From positions 1-64,000 of the forward strand of contig NZ_JAADJT010000005.1 in the NCBI RefSeq assembly GCF_011090165.1: a DNA stretch of 64,000 bases. The letters run 5' to 3'. Within the stretch, counting starts at the first letter, position 1; each line of letters starts with the position of its first letter. Origin of the DNA: Duganella aceris (GTDB lineage: Bacteria; Pseudomonadota; Gammaproteobacteria; Burkholderiales; Burkholderiaceae_D). This document shows, piece by piece, positions 27,719-36,043 of this stretch. The notes beneath the pieces are model-generated. The model searched no databases. It was not told where the DNA came from and was given only the letters and a program-made list of their open reading frames with translations. The position numbers and the translations under genes were made by a program.

Positions 27719-28414
27719 ATGGGAAAGATATACGTACCGATATTATTAGCTGTAGCGATTCCAGCCTGCTATGGACAGACATCCGCTGCCTCCCCCAGCA
27801 TGGGCGATCGCTTTAACTCAGCTTTTGAAAAAGCGGCCAAGGCCACAGGAGTGATCAAGGGTTATGGTCGGCCGAGTAAGGTGGATAAGGGAGCGCAGCC
27901 TGCGATCTCCATTTATTTCAATAATCACCAGCTGATGCTGGGGAGGCAGATGGATGAATGGAAGAAAGCGATTGGTAGTGGCGGAGTTTGCTCCCCCAAG
28001 AGTGAGCGTCCCATGTGGTGCAAGTGGGATACCTTGGGCATCGAAATTACCGCGACGTTCGAGCGGCCGCAATTGGTTAGCCAAATGAAGCTGCACTTCA
28101 GTCGCGACCCTGAGGAAAGTCTGTACGATACCCGTCCGCGCGATGCGAAAGGTAAGCCGATCGATCCGGTCTGGCTAAGTAAAGGCGTCTTTCCCGGATA
28201 TTTGGAGCTTGATGGTTTTGGTATCGACAAACATGCCAAGTTTTGGGAAGTGAGGGCGGGTGCTGACCGCCAGCGGGATCTGCAGTGTGGTCTGCAGAGC
28301 TGTGCTCACCCACGGGGATTATTTGGCCCCGACGCCGCTATCTATCTGATGCTGAGTCGTGAGGATGAATACGGAGAGCTGAGAGAATTCGGAATCACCT
28401 CTAGTACAGAATAA
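27719..28414 (+). CDS. Exported four-cysteine protein, tandem paralogue 1
   Basis: Protein of 231 residues with a signal peptide (KIYVPILLAVAIPACYGQ, cleavage likely before Q). It is clearly related to the next gene: shared GDR-F-SAF-KAAK, CKW, FPGYLELDGFGID and C-GL--C-HP blocks. Four cysteines (two near VCSPK/WCKW, two in LQCGLQSCAHP) are conserved in both copies and could form disulfides in the periplasm. Its place behind an effector/immunity pair suggests an orphan immunity protein. I do not recognise the family with certainty. Confidence 0.7.
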   Translation: MGKIYVPILLAVAIPACYGQTSAASPSMGDRFNSAFEKAAKATGVIKGYGRPSKVDKGAQPAISIYFNNHQLMLGRQMDEWKKAIGSGGVCSPKSERPMWCKWDTLGIEITATFERPQLVSQMKLHFSRDPEESLYDTRPRDAKGKPIDPVWLSKGVFPGYLELDGFGIDKHAKFWEVRAGADRQRDLQCGLQSCAHPRGLFGPDAAIYLMLSREDEYGELREFGITSSTE

Positions 28415-29109
28415 TGATGCTTATGTCACTGCTCCCATTCACTGTTTTGTTTGCCGTCGCAAATGTCTATGGTCAGGATTTTGGGGACCGCGTTGGATCG
28501 GCGTTTGACAAAGCGGCGAAGCAGATGTTGGCCGTGAAGGACTATGGTTTGCCAAGGAAAATTGCAAAAGTGGGCAAGCCTGCGCTGATTTTGAAGGACG
28601 GGAGGATCTCTCTCAATGATAGGAGACTGGTTCTCGGCGACTCGATGCAAAGCTGGAAGAAAATTATCGGCGATGGCAGCGTATGCGGTGAACAGAAGTG
28701 GCCGAAGTGGTGCAAGTGGGAGGCGTTGGGTATCGCAATCGGCACCAGCATGAAGAGGGATGATCGTGTCGAATATGTGACGGTCTATCTGAATAAAGAT
28801 CCCTCACAAAACGAGGTCGATTTTCCAGACTTGGACAAGAACGGGAAGCCGGTGCCGCATCCTTGGATTGTTGAAGGACTATTCCCCGGTTACTTGGAGC
28901 TAGATGGTTTCGGAATCGATCGGAAAACCCAATTCTGGGAAATACGGTCCAGCGTTAATCGCACGCGTGATCTTCGTTGCGGCCTGAGGGATTGCAGCCA
29001 TCCTGTGGGGGCGTTAAGCGAGACGGTGGGCATATTTATAAAGCTTACCGGTAACCATGAACGTGCGGAGCTGAGGGAGCTCAGCTTGTCGTTGGGCGAA
29101 GACGGCTAA
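28414..29109 (+). CDS. Exported four-cysteine protein, tandem paralogue 2
   Basis: Protein of 231 residues, the same length as its upstream paralogue and starting on its stop codon (TAATG at 28412-28416), so translation is probably coupled. It has a signal peptide (LPFTVLFAVANVYGQ) and the same blocks: GDRVGSAFDKAAK, WCKWEALGIAIG, FPGYLELDGFGIDRKTQFWE and LRCGLRDCSHP. No ribosome binding site precedes the ATG. The duplication and divergence are typical of immunity genes collecting behind T6SS effectors, but function is not shown. Confidence 0.7.
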   Translation: MMLMSLLPFTVLFAVANVYGQDFGDRVGSAFDKAAKQMLAVKDYGLPRKIAKVGKPALILKDGRISLNDRRLVLGDSMQSWKKIIGDGSVCGEQKWPKWCKWEALGIAIGTSMKRDDRVEYVTVYLNKDPSQNEVDFPDLDKNGKPVPHPWIVEGLFPGYLELDGFGIDRKTQFWEIRSSVNRTRDLRCGLRDCSHPVGALSETVGIFIKLTGNHERAELRELSLSLGEDG

Positions 29110-29134
29110 CCGCCACATGCCAAATCCAGGATGG

Positions 29135-29165
29135 AAAAAAGCCCGGAAACTGCCGCGCGGGGCTT
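29135..29165 (-). terminator. Terminator of the PEP-CTERM gene
   Basis: On the minus strand the arms AAGCCC and GGGCTT enclose a 15-base loop and are followed by TTTTTT. It lies about 130 bases past the PEP-CTERM stop and is a diverged copy of the dctA terminator. Confidence 0.55.
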
Positions 29166-29225
29166 GAATTGCAGGGGTTTTGTTAGTGTCCCTGCGTCGG
29201 GAATTTTAACGGCAGCAGTTCGGGG
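29135..29225 (-). pseudogene. Duplicated fragment of the dctA 3' end and terminator
   Basis: This stretch aligns almost without gaps to 30040-30130, which holds the dctA terminator and last codons. On the minus strand it reads [12 protein letters not shown] and stop, against [12 protein letters not shown] and stop in dctA, followed by a matching hairpin with AAGCCC/GGGCTT arms and a T-run. Upstream of these codons the frame meets a stop, so only the tail remains. The hairpin now serves as terminator for the PEP-CTERM gene. Confidence 0.7.
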
Positions 29226-29297
29226 TAGCGCATGCCGAGCGGGTGTCAACGAGGCGCCTGACTCAGCGCCCGCCCGTCGAAGCGGCAATGCGCAATG

Positions 29298-29906
29298 CTA
29301 CGCGTTCCTCTTGCGACGCTTCGTCATGTAGCCGAGTAGGCCCAAGCCGCCGAGCAGCATGGCATACGTTTCAGGTTCCGGCACCGGTGCGGCGGCGACG
29401 AAGGTGGTGTCGGTAAAGGTCCTGAACGTGAAATCCAGTGTGCTGTATTGGGTATAGCCATTCACATAGGCTTGGCCGTTGGAGTATGGATTTCCTTCTG
29501 ATCCGCCGATGAAGAGCGTGCTGCTGCTCTCAAACACAAGGAAATAAGTGGTGTTGGCTTGGATCGACACCGGGTTCCAGTAAACCTCGGCCAGGGCGCC
29601 GCTCTGTCCGAAGGCCGAGCCTTGCGCCAGCTGATGTCCGGACGCGGTGGGCAGTCCATCCCACAGTGAGATCTGCACCGTGCCCGATGGCGCGCTGGCC
29701 AAGGCGCTCATCCACAGGGCCGCTCCCGAGATGTTGGTGGATGATTGCTGAAAGGACTGGGCCAGTCCGGCGTTCAAGCCAAAGCGAGCGATGCTCGACG
29801 ACGCGTCGTTGGAAACCTGATCGATCAGATGGGTTTGCGCCACTGCGATGCCATTCAGTCCCGTGATCATTGCCGCCACTGGCAACAACTTCCAAATCTT
29901 TCTCAT
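29298..29906 (-). CDS. PEP-CTERM sorted exported protein
   Basis: Protein of 202 residues with a signal peptide (IWKLLPVAAMITGLNGIAVAQ) and a classic PEP-CTERM tail: VPEPETYAMLLGGLGLLGYM followed by KRRKR. Such tails are recognised by exosortase, which releases the protein at the envelope, usually in exopolysaccharide-producing bacteria. The body is beta-rich with WMSALASAPSGTVQISLWDG and has no recognised catalytic motif. I chose the ATG at 29906, nine bases after GGGGG. An ATG 18 bases upstream is also in frame. Confidence 0.88.
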   Translation of the reverse strand: MRKIWKLLPVAAMITGLNGIAVAQTHLIDQVSNDASSSIARFGLNAGLAQSFQQSSTNISGAALWMSALASAPSGTVQISLWDGLPTASGHQLAQGSAFGQSGALAEVYWNPVSIQANTTYFLVFESSSTLFIGGSEGNPYSNGQAYVNGYTQYSTLDFTFRTFTDTTFVAAAPVPEPETYAMLLGGLGLLGYMTKRRKRNA

Positions 29907-30013
29907 TTGAGCAAGCCCCCACATAAACTAGTTAAGTCATCCCACCATTGACATGACGCCAACTAATTTTACATGGAGTTGCAATAGTTATATTTAACTT
30001 GGTTTCATGTTAG

Positions 30014-30036
30014 ATCGCGAACGCGCGGCTCGCGAT
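30014..30036. repeat. Small inverted repeat upstream of the PEP-CTERM gene
   Basis: ATCGCGA and TCGCGAT form seven-base arms around a nine-base loop, between the dctA terminator and the PEP-CTERM start. It could be an operator or an extra hairpin. Nothing more can be said. Confidence 0.35.
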
Positions 30037-30039
30037 TAC

Positions 30040-30072
30040 AAAAAAAGCCCCGGACATCGCTGTACGGGGCTT
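30040..30072 (-). terminator. dctA intrinsic terminator
   Basis: On the minus strand AAGCCCCG and CGGGGCTT form an eight-pair stem with a 12-base loop, followed by a run of seven T. It starts 18 bases past the dctA stop. Confidence 0.85.
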
Positions 30073-30089
30073 CAACTGCTGGGGTTCTA

Positions 30090-31400
30090 TTAGTGTGCGT
30101 GCGTCGGGAATTTCAACGGCAGCAGGTCGGGATCGGTGACGGTCGAACCTGGGTTGGCCAGTTCCGCCTTCAGCGTGTCGTGGTTCAGTTCCTTCTCCCA
30201 GTGCGACACGACGATCGCGGCGACGCCGTTGCCGACGAAGTTGGTCAGCGCGCGGCATTCGCTCATGAAGCGGTCGATGCCCAGGATCAGCGCCATGCCG
30301 GCCACCGGAATATCCGGCACCACGTGCAGCGTCGCGGCCAGCGTGATGAAGCCGGCGCCGGTGATGCCCGATGCGCCCTTCGAGGTCAGCATCGCCACAC
30401 CCAGGATGGTCAGCTCTTGCATCAGCGTCAGGTCGGTGTTGGTTGCCTGCGCCACGAACAGGGCGGCCATGGTCATGTAGATGTTGGTGCCGTCCAGGTT
30501 GAACGAGTAGCCGGTCGGGACCACCAGGCCCACCACCGATTTCGAGCAGCCCAGACGTTCCAGCTTGGTCATCAGCGATGGCAGCGCGCTTTCCGACGAG
30601 CTGGTGCCCAGCACGATCAGCAGTTCTTCCTTGATGTACAGGATGAAGCGGCCGATCGAGAAGCCGGTCAGGCGCGCCACAGTGCCGAGCACGACGATGA
30701 CGAAGATGGCGCAGGTGGCGTAGAAGCAGCCCATCAGCGTGGCCAGCGGCAGCAGTGATTTGAGGCCGTATTTGCCGATGGTGAAGGCCATCGCGCCGAA
30801 GGCGCCGATCGGGGCGACTTTCATGACGATGCCGACCACGCCGAACACGGCGGCCGAGGCGTCGTCGATCAGCTTGATCAGCGGCTTGCCGCGCTCGCCC
30901 AGCAGCGAGATGGCGAAGCCGAACAGGATGGCGATCAGCAGCACTTGCAGGATGTCACCCTTGGCGAAGGCGTCGACCACGGTGTTCGGGATGATATTCA
31001 TCAGGAACTCGGTGGTGGTCTGGGCGTGGGCCTTGGTGGTGTACTGCTCGATCGACTTGGCGTCCAGCGTGGCGGCGGTGGCGTTGAAGCCGGCGCCCGG
31101 CTTGACGATGTTGGCCACGAACAGGCCGATCACCAGCGCAAAGGTCGAGATGACTTCGAAGTACAGCAGCGCCTTGCCGCCGACGCGGCCGATTTTCTTG
31201 ACGTCCTGCATGCCGGCGATGCCGGAGACGACGGTACAGAAGATCACCGGGGCGATGATCATCTTGATCAGCTTGATGAAGCCGTCGCCGAATGGCTTCA
31301 TGGCGACGCCGCTGTCGGGATAGAACGCGCCCAGCAGAATACCGCAGGCGATGGCAAATAGTACCTGGACGTACAGTACTTTATAGAATGGCTTTTTCAC
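30090..31400 (-). CDS. dctA: C4-dicarboxylate/proton symporter DctA
   Basis: Inner-membrane carrier of 436 residues that imports succinate, fumarate and malate with protons or sodium. It has the family features of a dicarboxylate/amino acid:cation symporter: several membrane segments, the serine-rich [13 protein letters not shown] hairpin, the [17 protein letters not shown] motif and the C-terminal [18 protein letters not shown]. The start [17 protein letters not shown] is standard and is preceded by CGAGGAGACC. Expression is usually under a DctB/DctD-like pair. Such a pair is not present here, but an inverted repeat lies upstream (31442-31500). Confidence 0.96.
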   Translation of the reverse strand: MKKPFYKVLYVQVLFAIACGILLGAFYPDSGVAMKPFGDGFIKLIKMIIAPVIFCTVVSGIAGMQDVKKIGRVGGKALLYFEVISTFALVIGLFVANIVKPGAGFNATAATLDAKSIEQYTTKAHAQTTTEFLMNIIPNTVVDAFAKGDILQVLLIAILFGFAISLLGERGKPLIKLIDDASAAVFGVVGIVMKVAPIGAFGAMAFTIGKYGLKSLLPLATLMGCFYATCAIFVIVVLGTVARLTGFSIGRFILYIKEELLIVLGTSSSESALPSLMTKLERLGCSKSVVGLVVPTGYSFNLDGTNIYMTMAALFVAQATNTDLTLMQELTILGVAMLTSKGASGITGAGFITLAATLHVVPDIPVAGMALILGIDRFMSECRALTNFVGNGVAAIVVSHWEKELNHDTLKAELANPGSTVTDPDLLPLKFPTHAH

Positions 31401-31441
31401 GGGGTCTCCTCGTGTTCGTTGAGGAGTGAATCATCTCGCAA

Positions 31442-31500
31442 GCCGGCAGTTATCACTATTGTGGAAACCCGCAAATCACTGGGCGTGATAACTGTCCGGC
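31442..31500. promoter_or_regulatory. Inverted repeat in the dctA upstream region
   Basis: CAGTTATCAC (31447-31456) and GTGATAACTG (31485-31494) are perfect inverse copies, extended by GCCGG/CCGGC with one bulged base. They lie about 45-100 bases upstream of dctA and just past the end of the hydroxybutyrate dehydrogenase gene. A pair of operator half-sites for a dctA regulator, or a terminator-like hairpin without T-run, are both possible. Confidence 0.5.
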
Positions 31501-31514
31501 ATGAGGGATACTAC

Positions 31515-32309
31515 TTATTGGGCGACCCAGCCGCCGTCCATGTTCCACGCCACGCCGCGCACCTGCTTGGCCGCGTCCGAGCACAGGAACACCGCCAGCG
31601 CGCCCAGTTCCTCCGGCGTGACGAACTCGCCCGAAGGTTGTTTGTCGGCCAGCAGCGCTTTCTTGGCGGCGTCGTTGCTGATGCCGTCCTTGGCGGCGCG
31701 GTCGTCGACCTGCTTCTGCACCAGCGGGGTCAGCACGAAGCCGGGGCAGATGGCGTTGACGGTGACGCCGGTGGTGGCGGTCTCCAGCGCGTTGGCCTTG
31801 GTCAAGCCGATCAGGCCGTGCTTGGCGGCGACGTAGGCCGACTTGCCGGCCGAGGCCACCAGACCGTGGGTCGAGGCCAGGTTGATGATGCGGCCCCAGT
31901 TGTTGGCGCGCATGCGTGGCAGCACCAGGCGCGAGGTGTGGAAGGCCGAGGTCAGGTTGATGGCGATGATGGCGTCCCATTTTTCGACCGGGAAGTCTTC
32001 GACGTTGGCGACGAACTGGATGCCGGCGTTGTTGACCAACACATCGACGCCGCCGAATTTCTCTTCAGCGAATCCGATCATGGCTTCGATCTCGGCCGGC
32101 TTGGTCATGTCGGCGTTGTGGTAGGCCACCTTGACGCCGAATTCCTTGGCCAGGTCGAGCTGCAGTTGATCGATCTCGGCGGCGACGCCGAAACCGTTCA
32201 GCAGCACGTTGGCGCCCTCGGCCGCCAGCGTGCGGGCGATGCCCAGGCCGATGCCCGAGGTGGAGCCGGTCACCAGCGCGGTTTTACCGTTCAAAGTCTT
32301 GTTTGCCAT
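31515..32309 (-). CDS. bdhA: 3-hydroxybutyrate dehydrogenase
   Basis: Short-chain dehydrogenase of 264 residues that interconverts 3-hydroxybutyrate and acetoacetate with NAD, a step in polyhydroxybutyrate use. The cofactor motif TGSTSGIG is at 14-21. NNAG and the catalytic SxxxxxYVAAKHG region follow. The LASTHGLVASAGKSAYVAAK segment and the ending QVRGVAWNMDGGWVAQ are characteristic of this enzyme rather than of acetoacetyl-CoA reductase. It lies upstream of dctA on the same strand with a 114-base gap, so organic-acid use may be linked, but separate promoters are likely. Confidence 0.92.
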   Translation of the reverse strand: MANKTLNGKTALVTGSTSGIGLGIARTLAAEGANVLLNGFGVAAEIDQLQLDLAKEFGVKVAYHNADMTKPAEIEAMIGFAEEKFGGVDVLVNNAGIQFVANVEDFPVEKWDAIIAINLTSAFHTSRLVLPRMRANNWGRIINLASTHGLVASAGKSAYVAAKHGLIGLTKANALETATTGVTVNAICPGFVLTPLVQKQVDDRAAKDGISNDAAKKALLADKQPSGEFVTPEELGALAVFLCSDAAKQVRGVAWNMDGGWVAQ

Positions 32310-32433
32310 AGTGTCCTCTGTAAGATTGGAGATAAGGGGGCGGTGCGCTACACTTCGGTAGGATTTTAATCACACGCCCGGTAAAATGGTATTTCTGAAC
32401 ATCATTACATAAAAAACCATCCAAGGAAGCCGC

Positions 32434-33312
32434 ATGTTCGAAGCAAAAATCAAGTCCGTCCAATGTCTGTCGCTGACCGGCCTGCATCGCATGTCCTACA
32501 AGGAATGGGGTGACGAAAACAATCCCAAGGTGCTGCTGTGCGTCCACGGCGTGACCCGTGTCTCGGACGATTTCGACAGCATGGCGCAGGCGCTGGCCGG
32601 CGAATACCGCGTGATCGCGCCGGACATCGTCGGCCGCGGCCGCTCCGACTGGCTGAAGAACCCGCAGCTGTACCGCATCCCGCAGTATGTCAGCGATATC
32701 GTAACCTTGCTGGCGCGTGTCTTGCCAGACGGCGAAAGACAGAGCGTGGACTGGTTCGGCACCTCGATGGGCGGCCTGATCGGCCTGGGCCTGGCCTCGC
32801 TGCCGGACAATCCGATCCGCAAGCTGGTGCTCAACGACATCGGCCCGGTGCTGGCGCCGACCGCGCTGCAGCGCATCGGCGACTACATCGGCCAGGACCT
32901 GCGTTTCGACAGTTTCGAGATGGGCGCCAAGTTCATCCGCGACGTCTCGCTGACCTTCGGCGAGCACACCGAGCAGGAATGGCATAAACTGGCCAGCGAT
33001 GTGCTACGCCAGGACAAGGATGGCAAATGGGTGCGTCACTACGACATGGGACTGGCACAGCCGTTCCGCTCGGCCACGCCGGAATCGGCCGAGGCCGACG
33101 AGGCGATGCTGTGGGCGGCGTACGACGCGATCCAGTGCCCGACCTTGCTGATCCGCGGCGCCGAGTCCGACCTGCTGTCGCCGGAAACGGCGGCCATGAT
33201 GACGCGGCGCGGCCCCAAGGCGACGCTGGTGGAAATCCCGAACGTCGGCCACGCGCCGACCTTCATCCATGACGACCAGATCGCCATCGCAAAGAAATTC
33301 CTGTTGGGTTAA
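32434..33312 (+). CDS. Alpha/beta hydrolase
   Basis: Cytoplasmic alpha/beta-fold hydrolase of 292 residues. The nucleophile elbow FGTSMGG places Ser111 as catalytic, VGHAP gives His273, and an acidic residue in RGAESDLLS is the likely third member. The oxyanion segment CVHGVTR and the PDIVGRGRSDW loop resemble the epoxide-hydrolase/esterase branch. The substrate cannot be told. It is divergently placed to the hydroxybutyrate dehydrogenase gene, 16 bases before the RidA gene, with which it may form an operon. Confidence 0.85.
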   Translation: MFEAKIKSVQCLSLTGLHRMSYKEWGDENNPKVLLCVHGVTRVSDDFDSMAQALAGEYRVIAPDIVGRGRSDWLKNPQLYRIPQYVSDIVTLLARVLPDGERQSVDWFGTSMGGLIGLGLASLPDNPIRKLVLNDIGPVLAPTALQRIGDYIGQDLRFDSFEMGAKFIRDVSLTFGEHTEQEWHKLASDVLRQDKDGKWVRHYDMGLAQPFRSATPESAEADEAMLWAAYDAIQCPTLLIRGAESDLLSPETAAMMTRRGPKATLVEIPNVGHAPTFIHDDQIAIAKKFLLG

Positions 33313-33328
33313 TGAGAAGAAGATAAGT

Positions 33329-33679
33329 ATGGAAATCAAACGATTGTATGTAGGCAAGCGCCTGTCCGAAGTGGCGATTCATAACGAGACCGTGTATCTG
33401 GCGGGGCAGATCGCCGAAGAAACCTCGGCCGACATCCAGGGCCAGACCCGCGAGGTGCTGGGCCACGTCGACCGCCTGCTGTCCGAATCGGGCAGCGACA
33501 AGACCTGCATCCTCAGCTGCCAGATCTACATCAAGGACATGAAGGACTTCGCCGGCATGAACGAAGTGTGGGACGACTGGGTGCCGAGCGGCCACACGCC
33601 GCCGCGCGCCACCGTCGAAGCGCGGCTGGCGAATCCGGAAGTATTGGTCGAAATCGTCGTTATCGCGGCGCAGCGTTAG
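33329..33679 (+). CDS. RidA/YjgF family protein
   Basis: Protein of 116 residues of the RidA family, whose best-known members hydrolyse reactive enamine/imine intermediates. Visible features are VYLAGQIAEETSADIQGQTR, the core IYIKDMKDFAGMNEVW, and the PPRATVEARL motif that carries the conserved Arg. The ATG at 33329 follows GAGAAGA and lies just after the hydrolase stop. The relA gene begins 8 bases after its stop, so the three genes may be cotranscribed. Confidence 0.9.
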   Translation: MEIKRLYVGKRLSEVAIHNETVYLAGQIAEETSADIQGQTREVLGHVDRLLSESGSDKTCILSCQIYIKDMKDFAGMNEVWDDWVPSGHTPPRATVEARLANPEVLVEIVVIAAQR

Positions 33680-33686
33680 GGGCATC

Positions 33687-35936
33687 ATGGTTTCCATCAC
33701 CGCGCTCAACAGCGCAACGTCGGAGCAACTGGTCCAGGGCTTGTCGCCCGACGACGGCGCGCGCATGCTGGCGGCGCTGGACTTCGCCGGCGGCGCCTAT
33801 GGCGACAAGATCGGCAGCAGCGGCCAGTCGGCGCTGGAGTTTTCGGTCGGCGTGGCCAGCACGCTGGCCTTCCTGCGCACCGACGTCGAGACCCGCATCG
33901 CCGGATTGATGTTTGAATTGACGCTGCTCGACACCGCCCAGGCGGTGATCATCGAACCGCGCTTCGGCCCGGCCGTGGGCGACCTGGTGGCCGGCGTGCG
34001 CCAGTTGATCCGGCTGCGCGAGCTGACGCAGAATCAAAGTTCGCAAGGCCTGGGACGCGGCCGCAACGCGGCGCAGCTGGCGGTGGCGCAAGTCGAAACC
34101 CTGCGCAAGATGCTGCTGGCGATGGCCTCCGACATGCGGGTGGTGCTGGTGCGGCTGGCGTCGTGCGTGACGACCTTGCGCTATTTCGCCGACATCAAGC
34201 TGTTCAACGACATGACCTGCGCCTACGGCCGCGAGACGCTGGACCTGTACGCGCCGCTGGCCAACCGGCTCGGGATCTGGCAGTTGAAGTGGGAGCTGGA
34301 GGATTTGTCGTTCCGCTTCATCGAACCGGAAGCGTACAAGCGCATCGCCAAGATGCTGGAAGAGAAGCGCATGATGCGCGAAGGCTTCGTCACCAACGCC
34401 ATCGCGCGGCTGCAATCGGAGATGGCCTCGGCCGGGATCCAGGCCGAAGTGTTCGGCCGGCCCAAGCACATCTACTCAATCTGGAGCAAGATGAAGGGCA
34501 AGGAGCTGGACTTCACCGACTTGTACGATGTGCGCGCCTTCCGCGTCATCGTCGAGGACGTCAAGACCTGCTACACGGTGCTGGGCGTGGTGCACAACAT
34601 CTGGACCCCGATTCCGAAGGAATTCGACGATTACATCTCGCGGCCGAAGCCGAATGGCTACCAGTCGCTGCACACGGTGGTGACGGCCGAGGACGGCCGG
34701 CCGCTGGAAGTGCAGATCCGCACCCAGGAGATGCACAGCTTCGCCGAGTACGGCGTGGCCGCGCACTGGCGCTACAAGGAAGAGGGCGGTTCCAACTTCG
34801 CCGGCCAGAAGTACGACGAGAAAATCGCCTGGCTGCGCCAGCTGCTGGCGTGGAAGACCGACGTCGCCGACGCGGTGGTCGGGCAGGAAGACCAGCAGCG
34901 CGAGTGGGTCGAGAAGCTCAAGGCCGCCGCGCTGGACGACCGCATCTTCGTGCTGACGCCGCAGGCGCGGGTGCTGGAATTGCCGGTGGGCGCCACGCCG
35001 GTCGACTTCGCCTATCACCTGCACAGCGATGTCGGGCACCGCTGCCGTGGCGCGCGCGTCGACGGCGTGATGGTGCCGCTGAACACGCCGCTGAAAAACG
35101 GCCAGACCTGCGAGATCATCACCGCCAAGGGCGCGCCTGGCACGGCGGGGCCGTCGCGTGACTGGCTCAGCGACGAGTACACGGTCGCGACGCGGACGCG
35201 GTCCAAGATCCGTGCCTGGTTCCATGCGATCGACATGCAGGAAACGCTGTCGCACGGCCGCGCCATGGTGGAGAAATCGCTGCAGCGCGAAGGCAAGACA
35301 GCGGTCAACCTGGAGGCGCTGGCCAACAAGCTGGGCTTCGCCAAGGTCGACGATCTGTTCCTGTCGGTGGGCAAGGATGAATTCAGCCTGCGTCAGGTCG
35401 AGCACGCCTTGCACGACACCGGCGAGCCGGTCGAGGTGGAAGACGCGGTGGTGCTGGGCAAGAGCCGGGCGTCGAGCGTGGAGCAGGGCGCCAAGTCGGG
35501 CGTGCTGGTGGTCGGCACCGAAGGCTTGATGACGCAGCTGGCCAAATGCTGCAAGCCGGCGCCGCCGGATGGCATTGTCGGCTTCGTCACGCGCGGCAAG
35601 GGGGTGTCGATCCATCGCGCCACGTGCAAGAACTTCGCCGAGATGCGCACCAAGGCGCCGGAGCGGGTGATCGTCACCGAGTGGGGGCGCGCCGGATCGG
35701 ATACGGTGTACCCGGTCGACATCTTCATCCTGGCGGGCGACCGGCAGGGGTTGTTGCGCGACATTTCGGAAATTTTCTCGCGCGAGAAGATCAACGTCAT
35801 CGGCGTCAACACGCAGAGCGCCAAGGGCTTCGCGCGCATGACCTTCACCGCCGAAATCGGCGCCACGGCGCAACTGCAAAAAGCGCTGAACGCCATCACC
35901 GAAGTGAGCGGCGTGCAGGAAGCCCGCCGCGCTTAA
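33687..35936 (+). CDS. relA: (p)ppGpp synthetase RelA
   Basis: Ribosome-associated alarmone synthetase of 749 residues, activated by uncharged tRNA during amino acid starvation. The hydrolase domain is degenerate: where SpoT has the HD pair, this protein reads AGLMFELTLLDTAQ, which fits RelA rather than SpoT. The synthetase domain carries RPKHIYSIWSKMKGKELDF, DVRAFRVIV and RPKPNGYQSLHTVV. The TGS domain begins at DRIFVLTPQARVLELP, and a C-terminal ACT domain starts near PVDIFILAGDRQGLLRDISE. The stop lies just before a long palindrome that probably ends its transcript. Confidence 0.95.
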   Translation: MVSITALNSATSEQLVQGLSPDDGARMLAALDFAGGAYGDKIGSSGQSALEFSVGVASTLAFLRTDVETRIAGLMFELTLLDTAQAVIIEPRFGPAVGDLVAGVRQLIRLRELTQNQSSQGLGRGRNAAQLAVAQVETLRKMLLAMASDMRVVLVRLASCVTTLRYFADIKLFNDMTCAYGRETLDLYAPLANRLGIWQLKWELEDLSFRFIEPEAYKRIAKMLEEKRMMREGFVTNAIARLQSEMASAGIQAEVFGRPKHIYSIWSKMKGKELDFTDLYDVRAFRVIVEDVKTCYTVLGVVHNIWTPIPKEFDDYISRPKPNGYQSLHTVVTAEDGRPLEVQIRTQEMHSFAEYGVAAHWRYKEEGGSNFAGQKYDEKIAWLRQLLAWKTDVADAVVGQEDQQREWVEKLKAAALDDRIFVLTPQARVLELPVGATPVDFAYHLHSDVGHRCRGARVDGVMVPLNTPLKNGQTCEIITAKGAPGTAGPSRDWLSDEYTVATRTRSKIRAWFHAIDMQETLSHGRAMVEKSLQREGKTAVNLEALANKLGFAKVDDLFLSVGKDEFSLRQVEHALHDTGEPVEVEDAVVLGKSRASSVEQGAKSGVLVVGTEGLMTQLAKCCKPAPPDGIVGFVTRGKGVSIHRATCKNFAEMRTKAPERVIVTEWGRAGSDTVYPVDIFILAGDRQGLLRDISEIFSREKINVIGVNTQSAKGFARMTFTAEIGATAQLQKALNAITEVSGVQEARRA

Positions 35937-35947
35937 ATCCGATGTCC

Positions 35948-36043
35948 TACTCCGGGGTCAGAGCTAAAAACTGGACACGGGCTCTACCGTAGCGGCCGCT
36001 ACGGTAGAGCCCGTGTCCAGTTTTTAGCTCTGACCCCGGAGTA
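35948..36043. repeat. Long perfect palindrome, family member 2
   Basis: 96 bases form a perfect palindrome centred in GCGGCCGC (35992-35999). Outer ends are CTCCGGGGTCAGAGC and its mirror. Beyond it the match continues with ATGTCCTA and TAGGACAT and a three-base bulge. It fills the gap between the stops of relA and the converging acetyltransferase gene. The GC-rich inner stem is followed on both strands by AGTTTTTA, so it can work as a bidirectional terminator. The same 90-base unit, with one changed base, is at 62036-62125. Confidence 0.95.
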
